Assembly (NCBI GenBank): GCA_005799495.1
Contig: SYGP01000046.1
Span: forward strand, 1-58,134
DNA length: 58,134 nt
Direction of reading: 5' to 3'
Source of the DNA: Planctomycetia bacterium
GTDB taxonomy: Bacteria > Planctomycetota > Phycisphaerae > Phycisphaerales > SM1A02
Position 1 is the first letter of the stretch; each line of letters starts with the position of its first letter. Positions 8,677 through 17,886 of the stretch are shown piece by piece. The notes beneath the pieces are model-generated. The model was not told where the DNA came from and ran no database searches. It saw only the letters and a program-made list of their open reading frames with translations. Both the position numbers and the translations under genes were made by a program.

Positions 8677-9798
8677 TCAGGCGCGCGAGCCGAACCGCTC
8701 GTCGCCTTGGAGCGCGAGGATCATTGCCGCAAAGACCTCGGAAATCTGCCTCAAATCGCGCAGGTTCGCCATCTCGACGGTCGTGTGCATGTAGCGGATC
8801 GGAAGGCTCAGAAGCGCGCTTGGAATGCCGCCCATCCGCGTGAAGATTGCATCCGTATCGGTGCCGCTGCGTCCTGGTGTTGCAGATCGCTGCAGCGGGA
8901 TCGACTGCGCTGCCGCCGAGGCAACGATCCGCGCCACCACATCAGGATGCATGGCGCCGCCCACCGCGAGCTTCGGTCCTGCGCCGAGCTTGAACTGACC
9001 GTGCTGCGCATGCGAGATGCCGGGGCTGTCGGTCGCATGGCCGACATCCGTCACGAGCGCGATGTCCGGACGAACACTCTCAGCGATCATGGATGCACCG
9101 TGCAAGCCCACCTCCTCCTGAACCGTGCTGACGGCAACCATGCGAACACGCAGGTCTGCACGCCGCTCAGCCACCAAGCGCAGCGTCTCTGCCGCGACAA
9201 ATGTGCCGATGCGATTGTCGAGCGCCCGCGCCACGATGATCTCCTCGCTCATCATCAGGCTCGCATCGAGGAACACCCCCGCGTCGCCGATGTTGAGCCG
9301 TGCCGCGGCGCTCGCCTGATCCTTCGCGCCGATGTCGATGAACAGTTCGTGCAGCTTCCGCACCTTTGCGCCCGCATCCTTGTCCTGCAGGTGGATGGCC
9401 GTTGCGCCAACAAGCCCGAGCACGGGACTCGTGACGCCTGCGACCGACGATTGAAATTGGATGCGCTTGCCGATGATCGCCGCAGGATCGATGCCACCGA
9501 TCGATCGGCAGTAGATGAAGCCCTGCGCATCGATGTGGTTCACCATCAATCCGATCTCATCCGCATGTCCGCACACCGCGACGGTTCGCTGGGCGGCCCC
9601 TGATGTCGGCAGCAGTTCCGCGAAGTGGTTGCCGTACGCATCGCTCGAGCATCGGGCGCCAAGTGCGCGCACATACCCACTCCAGACGCGCTGTCCGGCG
9701 GCCTCGAAACCGGATGGACTTGGCGTATCCAGCAGCTCACGCAAGAAAGCAAGTGATTCCGCTCGCATGGGGGATTCCGTCGATGGGACTTGAGTCAT
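8677..9798 (-). CDS. M42 family metallopeptidase (glutamyl aminopeptidase / tetrahedral aminopeptidase type)
   Basis: 373 aa, cytoplasmic by lack of signal. Dinuclear-metal aminopeptidase fold: 'VCGHADEIGLMVNHID' (metal His and general region), 'ARALDNRIGTFVAAE' (bridging Asp), 'VSTVQEEVGLHGA' (catalytic Glu pair), 'VTDVGHATDSPG' (metal Asp) and 'LPIRYMHTTVEM' (metal His). All expected ligands are present and the length is normal, so probably active on short peptides released by larger proteases. The start MTQVPSTESP at 9798 has no clear ribosome-binding site; an in-frame ATG gives MRAESLAFLRELLD ten residues later. First gene of the minus-strand run and divergent from the tricorn-type protease, which makes the predicted peptides. 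Confidence 0.93.
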   Translation of the reverse strand: MTQVPSTESPMRAESLAFLRELLDTPSPSGFEAAGQRVWSGYVRALGARCSSDAYGNHFAELLPTSGAAQRTVAVCGHADEIGLMVNHIDAQGFIYCRSIGGIDPAAIIGKRIQFQSSVAGVTSPVLGLVGATAIHLQDKDAGAKVRKLHELFIDIGAKDQASAAARLNIGDAGVFLDASLMMSEEIIVARALDNRIGTFVAAETLRLVAERRADLRVRMVAVSTVQEEVGLHGASMIAESVRPDIALVTDVGHATDSPGISHAQHGQFKLGAGPKLAVGGAMHPDVVARIVASAAAQSIPLQRSATPGRSGTDTDAIFTRMGGIPSALLSLPIRYMHTTVEMANLRDLRQISEVFAAMILALQGDERFGSRA

Positions 9799-9878
9799 GG
9801 TGGGTGTGGGTGGGGAGCGGCAGCGCGCCTTGTGGCAAGCGCCAAGAGATCCCGAAGCATAGCGGTCGTCGCAGGGTC

Positions 9879-9884
9879 TAGATT
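9879..9884 (+). promoter_or_regulatory. -10 element (TAGATT) 6 nt before the tricorn-type protease start
   Basis: TAGATT, then six bases GTCCCC, then ATG at 9891. No Shine-Dalgarno is possible in that gap, so a leaderless mRNA is likely. Confidence 0.6.
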
Positions 9885-9890
9885 GTCCCC

Positions 9891-12800
9891 ATGCATGTGA
9901 CTTGCCACTTTCGATGCGCCGCCGCGGTCCTTCTGGCGCCGCTGACCTTTCATTCTGTGACCTCGGCCGCAGATGTCACGATGCCTCGCCTGCCCGCAGC
10001 GAGCCCTGACGGCAGTGCCGTGACATTCACATGGCGCGGCGATCTCTGGCGCGTGTCCGCAGAGGGTGGCGTGGCGACCCGTTTGACGAGCCATCCTGCG
10101 GATGAGTCCGCAAGCGTCTGGAGCGATGATGGAACGGTCATCGCCTTCGAGAGCACGCGCGATGGTGGACGAAACATATTCACCATCGATCCATCGGGCG
10201 GTTCGCTGCGGCGCGCGACGAACACGGATGAGGTCCTCACGCTCAGTGGTCTCTCGCGCACGGCCGATGGGTCTCTGCAAATCGATTTCGCCGCAGCGCT
10301 CGAAGATGACCTCTACCGATCGCCGCGCCCGTACTTCATTCCATCGACAGGCGGCGAAGCAACGCGCCGACACGATGCGTTTGGACGAAGCGCACGGCAG
10401 AGTCCCGATGGTCGTCGCTGGTTGTTCGAGCGGGGCGGAAGCGACTGGTCGCGCCGCAACTACCGCGGCAGCGACCAGGTGGATGTTTGGCTCTTCGATC
10501 CATCGGCGCAGGGTGCAGACCGCTTCACGCAACTGACCGATCATGCGGGGAATGATGGGTGGGCGCATTGGCGTGGCGATGGAACAATGCTCTTCCTGTC
10601 GGACCGCGATCTGTCCACGGTGAATGTGTTCGCGCAGGATGTTTCCAAGGAAGCAAAGCCACGGCGTCTGACGGCGTTCGAGGGAAACGATGTGAAGGAT
10701 CTGACCGTGAGTCGAGATGGGCGGCGAGCGTTCTTTACAGCATGGGACACGCTGTACCGCCTCGATCTTGATCGAGCGGGTGCCCAGCCTGTTGCGCTTC
10801 GCATCACCGCGCCAGACGACACGCTCGATGCAGACGAAGCCAAGTCGCTTGCGGCAGCGACAACGGAAGTCGCTCTCAATCCAGATGGCAAGACTGTCGC
10901 GTTGATCGCCTTTGGTGATGTGTGGGTCAAGCCAGTCGAGGGGAAGTACCCCGCTCGCCGCGTGACGAGCGCGATGGCGCGCGAACAACAGATCGCCTGG
11001 AGCCCCGACGGTGAGCGTCTGTATTTCACGAGTGATGCGGATGGCGGCGAGTCGATCATGGTGGCGACCGTGGCTGGAACGCGCAGTGATGTGCTCGCGT
11101 CGGCACGCGTGCTCGAACCCGCACCAGCGCCCGCGCCCGCCGCGGAGCCAGCGCCCGCACCCGCGCCCGCCGCGGAGCCAGCGCCCGCACCATCATCCGA
11201 AACGCCCGCGCCGAAGGCGAAGGAGAAGCGCAAGCCAAAGGAGAAGCCCGCGAGCGAGCGCTGGAGCGAAGCGATGCGATTCGACATCGCTCCAATTGTG
11301 ACTTCCGATTCGCAGGACCGAATGCCAACACCATCTCCCGATGGCAAGCAGTTGGCGTTCCGCCGCGGGCGCGGCGACATCATGGTGATGGATCTCGCGA
11401 CGAACGACGTGAGGCGTGTGCACGAAGGGTGGCACCCGGAGACCGAGATCGTCTGGAGCCCCGACAGCCGATGGATCACATTCCTTGGAACCGACCGCGA
11501 CTACAACACAGACATCTTCGTCGCGCCCGCGGACGGCTCCGTGCCGCCAGTGAACATCACGCGGCATCCTGACATGGATTCATCGCCGCGTTGGTCTGCC
11601 GATGGCCGAATCCTCGCGTTCACTTCGACTCGCATCAATGATGAGTCCGATGTGTGGCTCGTATTCCTCGACCCGTCACTCGAGGGTCGGGCAAGGTTCG
11701 AGATGGAGCAGTACTTCAAGGACGCCGGCGAAGCGGCGAAGAAGCGGAAGCCGCTGCAGAAGCAGGCGCCGAAGTCCGACGACGACAAGTCCGACGAGAA
11801 GTCCGACGACAAGGCCGACAAGAAGGACTCCGCCGACGATGACGCAAAGGATGCGAACAAGCTGGGATTGAAGAACCCACCCGAACTCAGTCTTTCCGAT
11901 GCGTTCAAGCGGCTGAGACGCATCACCACGATGCCTGGTGGCGAGGGCAATCTTCAGATTTCACCCGCCGGCGACAAACTCTTCTTCACGGGCGGCGAGA
12001 ACGAAGGCGGGCTCTTCGTCATCAACTGGGATGGCACAGGTCAAAAGCGAATCGGAGCACGCTGCGAAGTGGTCGGCATCTCATTGACGGGCGACAAGCT
12101 GGTGACGATCACTGGCGGCAAGGGTCAACTGCAGTCGACTTCCGGCGGCGACGGCGAGAGTTCGCGCGGCGGGGGGCTCGAAGTGGATGCGACCATCGTG
12201 GTCGACCGTGCAGCCCTCGCGCAGCAGAAGTTCGCCGAAGCAGCGCGATTGATGGGCGAGTACTTCTATCACCCAACGATGAAGGGGCTCGATTGGGAGG
12301 CCCTCACCAAGCGCTACGCGGAACTCGCGAAGCACGCGCGGACTCCGGCAGAGTTCGATCATGTCGCGAATCGACTGCTTGGCGAACTCAACGCCAGCCA
12401 TCTTGGCGTGCGTTCACCTGCGGGATCGGCACGATCGGTGCTGCCGCAAGGGCGGATCGGCGTGCGTGTGCGGCCAGTGGATGGTGGACTGCGAATCGAT
12501 GAAGTCCTTGGGCAGTCGCCCGCGGCGCTCGCCCGCACACCGCTCGCGGTGGGAGATGTCATTCGCGCCATCGACTTCCAACCGATTGGAGTCGGCGACA
12601 CGCTCGAAGCGCGCATGGCGGGCACGATCGACCGCGATGTGGTCGTCGGCATCGACCGCAGGATGCCGGGTGGCACATCCGTATCGTTCGACACGGTGGT
12701 GCTGCCCGTTGCCCAGTCGCGCATCGCACGGCTCGCCTACGAAGCAACGCAGGCTCGCAACGCAAAGTTGGTGGAGGAGTGGTCGGGTGGTCGCATCGGC

Positions 12801-13391
12801 TACATCCACATTCAGGGGATGAGCCAGCCCGCGCTCGATGAGTTCGAACGCGACCTCTTCGCCGCGTGCGATGGCCGCGATGCACTGCTCATCGATGTGC
12901 GCAACAACGGTGGTGGCTGGACCGCAGACCGCCTGCTCGCATCCATCTGCGCACCCGTTCACGCCTATACGGTGCCGCGCGGCGGCGATGCGACTGAGAC
13001 GGATGGCTACCCCGCCGATCGCCTCTTCATTCAGCGTTTCACAGGACCGATCAACATGCTCTGCAACGAAAAGAGTTTCTCCAATGCAGAGATCACGGCG
13101 CATGCGTTCAAGACCCTGCGCCGCGGAACGCTCATCGGCATGCCGACCTATGGCGGCGTGATCTCGACAGGTTCCGCATCGCTGCTCGACGGCGCAACGG
13201 TCCGAATGCCGACGCGCGGTTGGTACTTGCCGGATGGCACCGACATGGAGCTCAACGGTGCGGTGCCCGACATTCTCGTCCCGCAGACACCGCAGGACGA
13301 AGAAGCGGAGAACGATCGTCAACTCCGCGCTGCCGTCGACAATCTGATGCAGCGCCTGCCCCGGCGCACGCCACAGAAGCAGGGCGGCTGA
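9891..13391 (+). CDS. Tricorn-type protease (S41 family, PDZ domain), exported
   Basis: 1166 aa. Signal peptide about residues 1-26 ending VTSA. Two WD40/PD40-like beta-propeller segments (motifs such as '[20 protein letters not shown]' and '[15 protein letters not shown]') are separated by an Ala/Pro/Glu linker (about 408-455); a Lys/Asp-rich linker is near 624-657. A tricorn C1 helical region contains 'ELNASHLGV', with S836-H837 matching the tricorn Ser-His pair. A PDZ-like domain follows, then the C2/TSPc domain with '[16 protein letters not shown]'; S1064 aligns with the nucleophile. The residue after it is Asn where archaeal tricorn has Asp, and '[11 protein letters not shown]' carries the catalytic-network Glu. 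Family members degrade peptides of 6-12 residues; here export implies periplasmic action. Confidence 0.9.
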   Translation: MHVTCHFRCAAAVLLAPLTFHSVTSAADVTMPRLPAASPDGSAVTFTWRGDLWRVSAEGGVATRLTSHPADESASVWSDDGTVIAFESTRDGGRNIFTIDPSGGSLRRATNTDEVLTLSGLSRTADGSLQIDFAAALEDDLYRSPRPYFIPSTGGEATRRHDAFGRSARQSPDGRRWLFERGGSDWSRRNYRGSDQVDVWLFDPSAQGADRFTQLTDHAGNDGWAHWRGDGTMLFLSDRDLSTVNVFAQDVSKEAKPRRLTAFEGNDVKDLTVSRDGRRAFFTAWDTLYRLDLDRAGAQPVALRITAPDDTLDADEAKSLAAATTEVALNPDGKTVALIAFGDVWVKPVEGKYPARRVTSAMAREQQIAWSPDGERLYFTSDADGGESIMVATVAGTRSDVLASARVLEPAPAPAPAAEPAPAPAPAAEPAPAPSSETPAPKAKEKRKPKEKPASERWSEAMRFDIAPIVTSDSQDRMPTPSPDGKQLAFRRGRGDIMVMDLATNDVRRVHEGWHPETEIVWSPDSRWITFLGTDRDYNTDIFVAPADGSVPPVNITRHPDMDSSPRWSADGRILAFTSTRINDESDVWLVFLDPSLEGRARFEMEQYFKDAGEAAKKRKPLQKQAPKSDDDKSDEKSDDKADKKDSADDDAKDANKLGLKNPPELSLSDAFKRLRRITTMPGGEGNLQISPAGDKLFFTGGENEGGLFVINWDGTGQKRIGARCEVVGISLTGDKLVTITGGKGQLQSTSGGDGESSRGGGLEVDATIVVDRAALAQQKFAEAARLMGEYFYHPTMKGLDWEALTKRYAELAKHARTPAEFDHVANRLLGELNASHLGVRSPAGSARSVLPQGRIGVRVRPVDGGLRIDEVLGQSPAALARTPLAVGDVIRAIDFQPIGVGDTLEARMAGTIDRDVVVGIDRRMPGGTSVSFDTVVLPVAQSRIARLAYEATQARNAKLVEEWSGGRIGYIHIQGMSQPALDEFERDLFAACDGRDALLIDVRNNGGGWTADRLLASICAPVHAYTVPRGGDATETDGYPADRLFIQRFTGPINMLCNEKSFSNAEITAHAFKTLRRGTLIGMPTYGGVISTGSASLLDGATVRMPTRGWYLPDGTDMELNGAVPDILVPQTPQDEEAENDRQLRAAVDNLMQRLPRRTPQKQGG
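11119..11190. repeat. Short GC-rich tandem repeat encoding Ala/Pro/Glu linker
   Basis: A unit of about 30 nt containing GCGCCCGCCGCGGAGCCA occurs twice and encodes [10 protein letters not shown]-type linker sequence within the tricorn-type protease. The units are nearly identical. Boundaries are approximate. Confidence 0.7.
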
Positions 13392-13416
13392 TCGCGCACC
13401 CATTGCTGCTCTCACC

Positions 13417-14034
13417 ATGGATCCCATCCCATTTCAATCAAGCCGTCCCCACCCCTGGCATGGGCTCTCCGTCGGTCCGCAGCCTCCCGCGATCGTTCAT
13501 GCATTCATCGAGATCACTCCATACGACCTCGTGAAGTACGAAGTGGACAAGCTCTCGGGCTACCTGCGCGTCGACCGTCCGCAGCGCAGCAGTTCCACGC
13601 CACCCACGCTGTACGGGTTCATCCCCCGAACATTGTGCGCGGAACGAGTCGCCGCACTCTCTCCCAACGCGCACCGTGCGGACGGCGATCCGCTGGACAT
13701 CTGCGTCCTTTCCGAGCGACCGATCGACCGTGGCGACATCATGATCGATGCACGAGTCATCGGGGGACTCCAGATGCTCGATGGTGGCGAGGCAGACGAC
13801 AAGATCATCGCGGTGCTGGTGAACGATCCCGCGTGGGGAGACGCGCGTGACATCACAGAAGTGCCACCACTCTTGGTGGAACGCCTGCTGCACTACTTCA
13901 GCACCTACAAACTTCGCATCGGAGAAGCATCCACCACTGCCATCCGCGATGTGTACGGATTTGACCGAGCGGCACGAGTGGTGGAGGCTGCGTGTGCCGA
14001 CTACGCAAGCGTCTACCCGCGCTCTGCGGAGTGA
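13417..14034 (+). CDS. ppa: Inorganic pyrophosphatase (family I)
   Basis: 205 aa, cytoplasmic. It hydrolyses pyrophosphate with Mg2+, pulling biosynthetic reactions forward. The signature '[10 protein letters not shown]' (about residues 90-99) carries the three metal-binding aspartates; '[14 protein letters not shown]' and '[11 protein letters not shown]' correspond to the substrate-binding Lys/Arg/Tyr regions, and '[12 protein letters not shown]' is another conserved block. Length is slightly above the 175-residue bacterial norm owing to an N-terminal extension rich in Pro. It begins 26 nt after the tricorn-type gene, so co-transcription is likely. Convergent with the cytochrome gene; a GCCCGC-T-GCGGGC inverted repeat at 14042-14054 lies between. 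Confidence 0.93.
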   Translation: MDPIPFQSSRPHPWHGLSVGPQPPAIVHAFIEITPYDLVKYEVDKLSGYLRVDRPQRSSSTPPTLYGFIPRTLCAERVAALSPNAHRADGDPLDICVLSERPIDRGDIMIDARVIGGLQMLDGGEADDKIIAVLVNDPAWGDARDITEVPPLLVERLLHYFSTYKLRIGEASTTAIRDVYGFDRAARVVEAACADYASVYPRSAE

Positions 14035-14041
14035 GTCGTCC

Positions 14042-14054
14042 GCCCGCTGCGGGC
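14042..14054. other. Inverted repeat in a convergent intergenic gap
   Basis: GCCCGC, one base, GCGGGC, between the pyrophosphatase stop and the convergent cytochrome stop. Could contribute to bidirectional termination, but there is no T tract, so this is weak. Confidence 0.3.
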
Positions 14055-14062
14055 ATTGCGGA

Positions 14063-15994
14063 TCAGCCGCCCCAACTGCTCAACACTGCGGACAGGTCGG
14101 CGCCGTTGACGGAACCATTTCCATCCACATCGCCGATGCCCGATCCACCCCAGTTGCCCAGAAGCATCGTCAGATCAATTCCATTGACCACGCCGTCTCC
14201 ATTGATGTCCGCTGGGTTCGACGGCGTCAACTCGATCGTGGCGGAGTCCATCGCCACCGGGGCGCTCTTGCCATGCTGCACCCAGAGGTTGTAGGCCGTC
14301 AGCCCGCTGCCATCGAGCGCAGTGTCGCGAAGGAATTCCATGTACTCCTTGGTGGAAGTCTGGAAGTAGAAGGTGACTGCCGCAGTTGCCGCACCAGCCG
14401 GCACCGAGAAGATCGAGTCGTCCCAGTGCTGTCCATCGGCATAGGTGTATCCAACAGGAGCCGCCCCCGCATTCGCGAACGCGGCGTTCGTGAAGCCACG
14501 CGGCGGAATGCGGTTGTCGAACACCTTCACATTGTTCAGCGCGAGGTGGTTCTCCGTGCCAAGCGGCAAGTGGGTTGCCGCCGCGACCGCATCGCTGATG
14601 CCGTGCCGTGCCAGATAGACCTTGGTGTCGCTGACATCCAGCGTTGCTGTCGCGGGGTCATACGCACCGTGCTCGTCAATCAGTTCTCCCGACGCATCGA
14701 AGAACTTCACATTCAGCCATGCGCGGCGTCCTTCGGGGTAACCAGTCGGCAACTTGTGACCGCTTTCGTTGGTGATCCGCACCTTCAGCGATGAACCCTG
14801 CTGCGTCAGCGCCATGTCCGACGCATCACGCAGCATCTGCACATTGCGCGCCACCGAGGCGTCGACGCGGTCCGGCGTGAGCCCGTAGAACTCTGCATCT
14901 TCACCGAGCTGTGTCGCGACCGCGCGGATGACCCATGTGTTCGCGCCGGAGAACGAGTGTTGCGGCACATCGGGGCGCTCAAAATCTCCAAGCACCTTGT
15001 TGTTGCCATCGTCGTAGAACACGCAGCCGCCGCCAGCCTGGTCGGGCATGTGGCAGTCCTGACAGGACTTCATCACGCCGGTGGGATGGTTGCCGCCGAA
15101 TCGGCGATCTGCATAGAACACTCCGTCGGTCGCGAAAGTGCTGTTCAACCACTCCGAGTAGGTGCGCTGCTCGGGGAACATGTCATTCTTGTTCATGCTC
15201 GGATGTGGTTGCCCGAGCGCGTTCAGCACCAATTCGCCGTTGGGGCCTGGGCTGTACACCGGATTGCTCACATCGTGGCATGTTCCGCACTGCGAACTGG
15301 TGCGGTGGTAGGACGAGAAGATCAGTTCGTTGCCACCGTGGAAGTTCTGCGGGACATCCGCGAATGGTCCGCGCCGAACATCTGCGGGATCCACGACGAA
15401 GGTGGCGTTGCCATGATCCACGCTCGGCAGCAGGTTCGCGGCGATCAGAGGCGCGAGCACCTCTGGGTCGGGGGTGAGGTCCACATTCTCTGGGTAGCCC
15501 TGCGCGTCGCCTTCGAGCGATGGATTCGGATCAACCGTGCGGTGGCAGAAGTGACAGTTGATGCCATCGAAATCATCGGGCTCGAAGAGCGAAAGATCGC
15601 CCGTGGAACTTCTGCCGTTCAGCCATGCGCCAGGGGCGTGGCATCGGATGCAGAATTCGCCCGAAAGGTGCGCGTCCTGATTGGAGATCGCGAGCGCTGC
15701 CTTCCAGACTGGGTCGCGCGCCGACTGACCCATCATGCTCACCACCCACGCGTCGTACGGAGCGTGCGTGTTGCTGTAGCCGCCGTGGCAGTACGAGCAT
15801 GAACTGGATGACTGGATGAGTTCGAACCCCGAGCCATCGAGCGTCGGTTGCGTGCCGCGTTGAAAGAAGTCAGCACTGCTTGTCGGGATCTGGACTTGAT
15901 CACCAACGCCCGCGGTAAGTTTGGTGGACAGAATCATCGCCGCTGCTGTCGCTGCGGCGACGGAAAGGGCGATCTTCACACTGCGTGTCTTCAT
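14063..15994 (-). CDS. Exported five-haem cytochrome c with dockerin-like C-terminus
   Basis: 643 aa. Signal peptide about residues 1-29. Five CXXCH haem-c motifs: CSYCH 66-70, CIRCH 115-119, CHFCH 147-151, CGTCH 236-240, CQDCH 311-315; extra His residues between could be axial ligands. Residues about 380-590 form a beta-rich region without haem motifs. The last 48 residues hold two DxNxDG-type calcium loops, 'DINGDGVVNGIDL' and 'DVDGNGSVNGADL', each followed by a conserved 'NWGG/SWGG' ending. This doublet is common at the ends of planctomycete secreted proteins and resembles type I dockerin. Likely an extracytoplasmic electron carrier or multihaem oxidoreductase; no catalytic subfamily such as NrfA or HAO can be assigned. 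Confidence 0.88.
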   Translation of the reverse strand: MKTRSVKIALSVAAATAAAMILSTKLTAGVGDQVQIPTSSADFFQRGTQPTLDGSGFELIQSSSSCSYCHGGYSNTHAPYDAWVVSMMGQSARDPVWKAALAISNQDAHLSGEFCIRCHAPGAWLNGRSSTGDLSLFEPDDFDGINCHFCHRTVDPNPSLEGDAQGYPENVDLTPDPEVLAPLIAANLLPSVDHGNATFVVDPADVRRGPFADVPQNFHGGNELIFSSYHRTSSQCGTCHDVSNPVYSPGPNGELVLNALGQPHPSMNKNDMFPEQRTYSEWLNSTFATDGVFYADRRFGGNHPTGVMKSCQDCHMPDQAGGGCVFYDDGNNKVLGDFERPDVPQHSFSGANTWVIRAVATQLGEDAEFYGLTPDRVDASVARNVQMLRDASDMALTQQGSSLKVRITNESGHKLPTGYPEGRRAWLNVKFFDASGELIDEHGAYDPATATLDVSDTKVYLARHGISDAVAAATHLPLGTENHLALNNVKVFDNRIPPRGFTNAAFANAGAAPVGYTYADGQHWDDSIFSVPAGAATAAVTFYFQTSTKEYMEFLRDTALDGSGLTAYNLWVQHGKSAPVAMDSATIELTPSNPADINGDGVVNGIDLTMLLGNWGGSGIGDVDGNGSVNGADLSAVLSSWGG

Positions 15995-16051
15995 GCAGGG
16001 GTTGCTCCGATCCCAACTCTTACGGACAGATTCAAGGTGCGCTTCAACGAA

Positions 16052-16064
16052 CAGTTGTCAACTG
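16052..16064. promoter_or_regulatory. Palindrome CAGTTG-T-CAACTG upstream of the cytochrome gene
   Basis: A perfect 6-bp inverted repeat 58 bp upstream of the cytochrome ATG. On the minus strand it contains TTGACA at 16061-16056, but no good -10 follows at 16-18 nt. Possible operator or chance. Confidence 0.3.
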
Positions 16065-16095
16065 CACGACAATATTTGCGACATTTTTTCAATGA

Positions 16096-16881
16096 TTATT
16101 GGTCACTTGGTGCCAAATCCGTGCCGATCGGGCTCGGCCGACCCTTTGGCGGCATTGGAACTGCATCACCCGCCGACTCAAGCTTGGCCGCGCCGCCGCG
16201 TGCGCCGCGCGCGTCCGCTGTCACAACGACCTTCAACTGCTCGGCCACCTTGGCAGTCAGCGTCCGCTCGAACGCATCGTCCCGCCCCATCGGAGTCCAC
16301 CGCGGGTTGTCGCGGATCGAATCGTCTTGCGCGTCGGAAGGCTTCTGATTCATGCGATTGGTCCACACCGATGCGAAACCTCCCGTGTAAGGATCAGGCT
16401 TCGAACCCTCCACAAAGGACCGATCGATGTAGACCCACACGACCATCTCAATGGGAACTGTTGCAGTCTGGACATCGAAACGATCATCCGACCGTGTGCT
16501 GCCTGGGATCGCCGGACCCGCGAGCGTCGCATCCGCGCGCACCGATCCGATCGGCGCGCTTTCGGGCGTGAACTCCACGCGAACGCGCCGCCGCCTGCTC
16601 ATGAGCGTGTTGCCGGCCGCGTCCACGGGACCGCTGTTGTCGATCCGCCACGGTTCGAGTGCGCCGCCTGCGTGGCGCGGTTCACTCTCGATGATCCCAT
16701 TCGACCTGTCGACCAGCGCGATCTTGAATCCCATCGATCGGATCGCACTCGATGCTGCATCGAAAGCACTCTGGTATTGCGTGGGCTCCACCGTCAATCT
16801 CTCGGGACCCTCGCTGCTCAGTGCGCCCATGCATCCGCTGAGCACCACGGTCGGAAGCAGGATGAACGGCAAGCGGCGCAT
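16096..16881 (-). CDS. Predicted lipoprotein of unknown function
   Basis: 261 aa. N-terminus MRRLPFILLPTVVLSGC is a clean lipoprotein signal with lipobox LSGC. The first mature part contains 'YQSAFDAASSAIRSMGFKIA' and 'NGIIESEPRHAGG', a pattern reminiscent of small envelope lipoproteins with an alpha/beta DUF4136-like or curli-assembly-like fold, but not recognisable further. The C-terminal 50 residues are Ala/Gly/Pro-rich and probably disordered. It starts 24 nt downstream of oppB on the same strand but has its own TACGAT element 7 nt before the ATG. No function assigned. Confidence 0.75.
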   Translation of the reverse strand: MRRLPFILLPTVVLSGCMGALSSEGPERLTVEPTQYQSAFDAASSAIRSMGFKIALVDRSNGIIESEPRHAGGALEPWRIDNSGPVDAAGNTLMSRRRRVRVEFTPESAPIGSVRADATLAGPAIPGSTRSDDRFDVQTATVPIEMVVWVYIDRSFVEGSKPDPYTGGFASVWTNRMNQKPSDAQDDSIRDNPRWTPMGRDDAFERTLTAKVAEQLKVVVTADARGARGGAAKLESAGDAVPMPPKGRPSPIGTDLAPSDQ

Positions 16882-16888
16882 CGATCCA

Positions 16889-16894
16889 ATCGTA
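16889..16894 (-). promoter_or_regulatory. -10 element (TACGAT) 7 nt before the lipoprotein start
   Basis: On the minus strand TACGAT, 7 nt, ATG at 16881; no Shine-Dalgarno. The element lies in the 24-nt gap after oppB, pointing to an internal leaderless promoter. Confidence 0.55.
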
Positions 16895-16905
16895 CTTCGC
16901 GCAGA

Positions 16906-17886
16906 TCACTGCGGACGAGCGGCGATCTCGATGCGCGGATCGATCCACGCGTACAGGATGTCGACGAGCAGATTCAGCAGAACGAGCAGCGCGGCGTACA
17001 CAAGCACCACACCCATCACGAGTGTGATGTCCTTGCCGAGGACGCCATCCACGAAGTGGCGACCGAGCCCTGGTACGGCAAACACCTTTTCGACCACGAA
17101 GGACCCCGTCATCGCGATGGCGGTGGCGGGTCCGAGGTACGACAGCACTGGAAGGAACGCGTTCTTGAGTGCGTGCCGCACGGCTGCCTCGCGGCGCGAG
17201 AGCCCCTTCGCCATCGCGGTCCGCACATGATGCGTCTGCATCTGATCCGCGAGTCCGAAGCGCAGCAGTCGTGCGATGTATGCGGCGAACGGCAGCGACA
17301 GCGTCAGCATCGGAAGCAGTGCGTGCGCGGGCGTTCCCCATCCGCCCACGGGCACGAGCCGCAGTTTCGCGGCGAGCAACACCAGCAGCAGCGAACCCGT
17401 CACAAAGGATGGAACGCTGATGCCCACGAGTGCGAGCGCCTGCGTTGCGCCGTCACTCCAACTCCCTGGGCGAAGCCCTCCGATCACGCCCGCGGTCGAT
17501 CCGACGATCAGCGCAATCGCGATCGCGCCAAGACCGATCGTCGCAGACACGGGTAGTCCTGCGGCGATGATCTCGTTCACGCTCCAGTCGGGATGGCGCA
17601 TGCTCGGACCGAGGTCGAACGGCACGGGATGTGATCCAACGATCCATGCGACGCCCGATGCGCGCAGCGCGTACTGCGCGAAAAAGGCGCCAGGCTGATC
17701 GAGTTGGTACTGACGCCGCATGGCCTCAGCAACTTCCGCCGATGGACGCCGACCTTCGTTCTCCATCGGATTGCCGGGAATGATCCACAGCAGTGCGAAG
17801 GTGATCGCAAGGATCAGCCCAAGCACGATCGGCAACTGCAGCATCCGACGCACGATCAAGCCGCTCATGCCGCCCGAGGCACTCAT
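16906..17886 (-). CDS. oppB: Peptide ABC transporter permease (OppB/DppB type)
   Basis: 326 aa inner-membrane permease. N-terminal 'VRRMLQLPIVLGLILAITFALLW' is the usual first helix of OppB/DppB, and 'IPGNPM' follows. The EAA loop contacting the ATPase is 'ARLLRFGLADQMQTHHVRTAMAKGLSRREAAVRHALKNAFLPV' in short form (about residues 205-245), and 'FVVEKVFAVPGLGRHFVDG' is the family's conserved periplasmic segment. It overlaps the substrate-binding protein gene by 4 nt (ATGA), so the two are translationally coupled. The partners OppC, OppD and OppF are absent downstream; the next gene is a lipoprotein, so the transporter must recruit subunits encoded elsewhere. Confidence 0.93.
   Translation of the reverse strand: MSASGGMSGLIVRRMLQLPIVLGLILAITFALLWIIPGNPMENEGRRPSAEVAEAMRRQYQLDQPGAFFAQYALRASGVAWIVGSHPVPFDLGPSMRHPDWSVNEIIAAGLPVSATIGLGAIAIALIVGSTAGVIGGLRPGSWSDGATQALALVGISVPSFVTGSLLLVLLAAKLRLVPVGGWGTPAHALLPMLTLSLPFAAYIARLLRFGLADQMQTHHVRTAMAKGLSRREAAVRHALKNAFLPVLSYLGPATAIAMTGSFVVEKVFAVPGLGRHFVDGVLGKDITLVMGVVLVYAALLVLLNLLVDILYAWIDPRIEIAARPQ

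Noticed and set aside
11119-11190. Short repeats as a CRISPR-like array
   Set aside because: They are contiguous coding repeats without spacers inside a linker.
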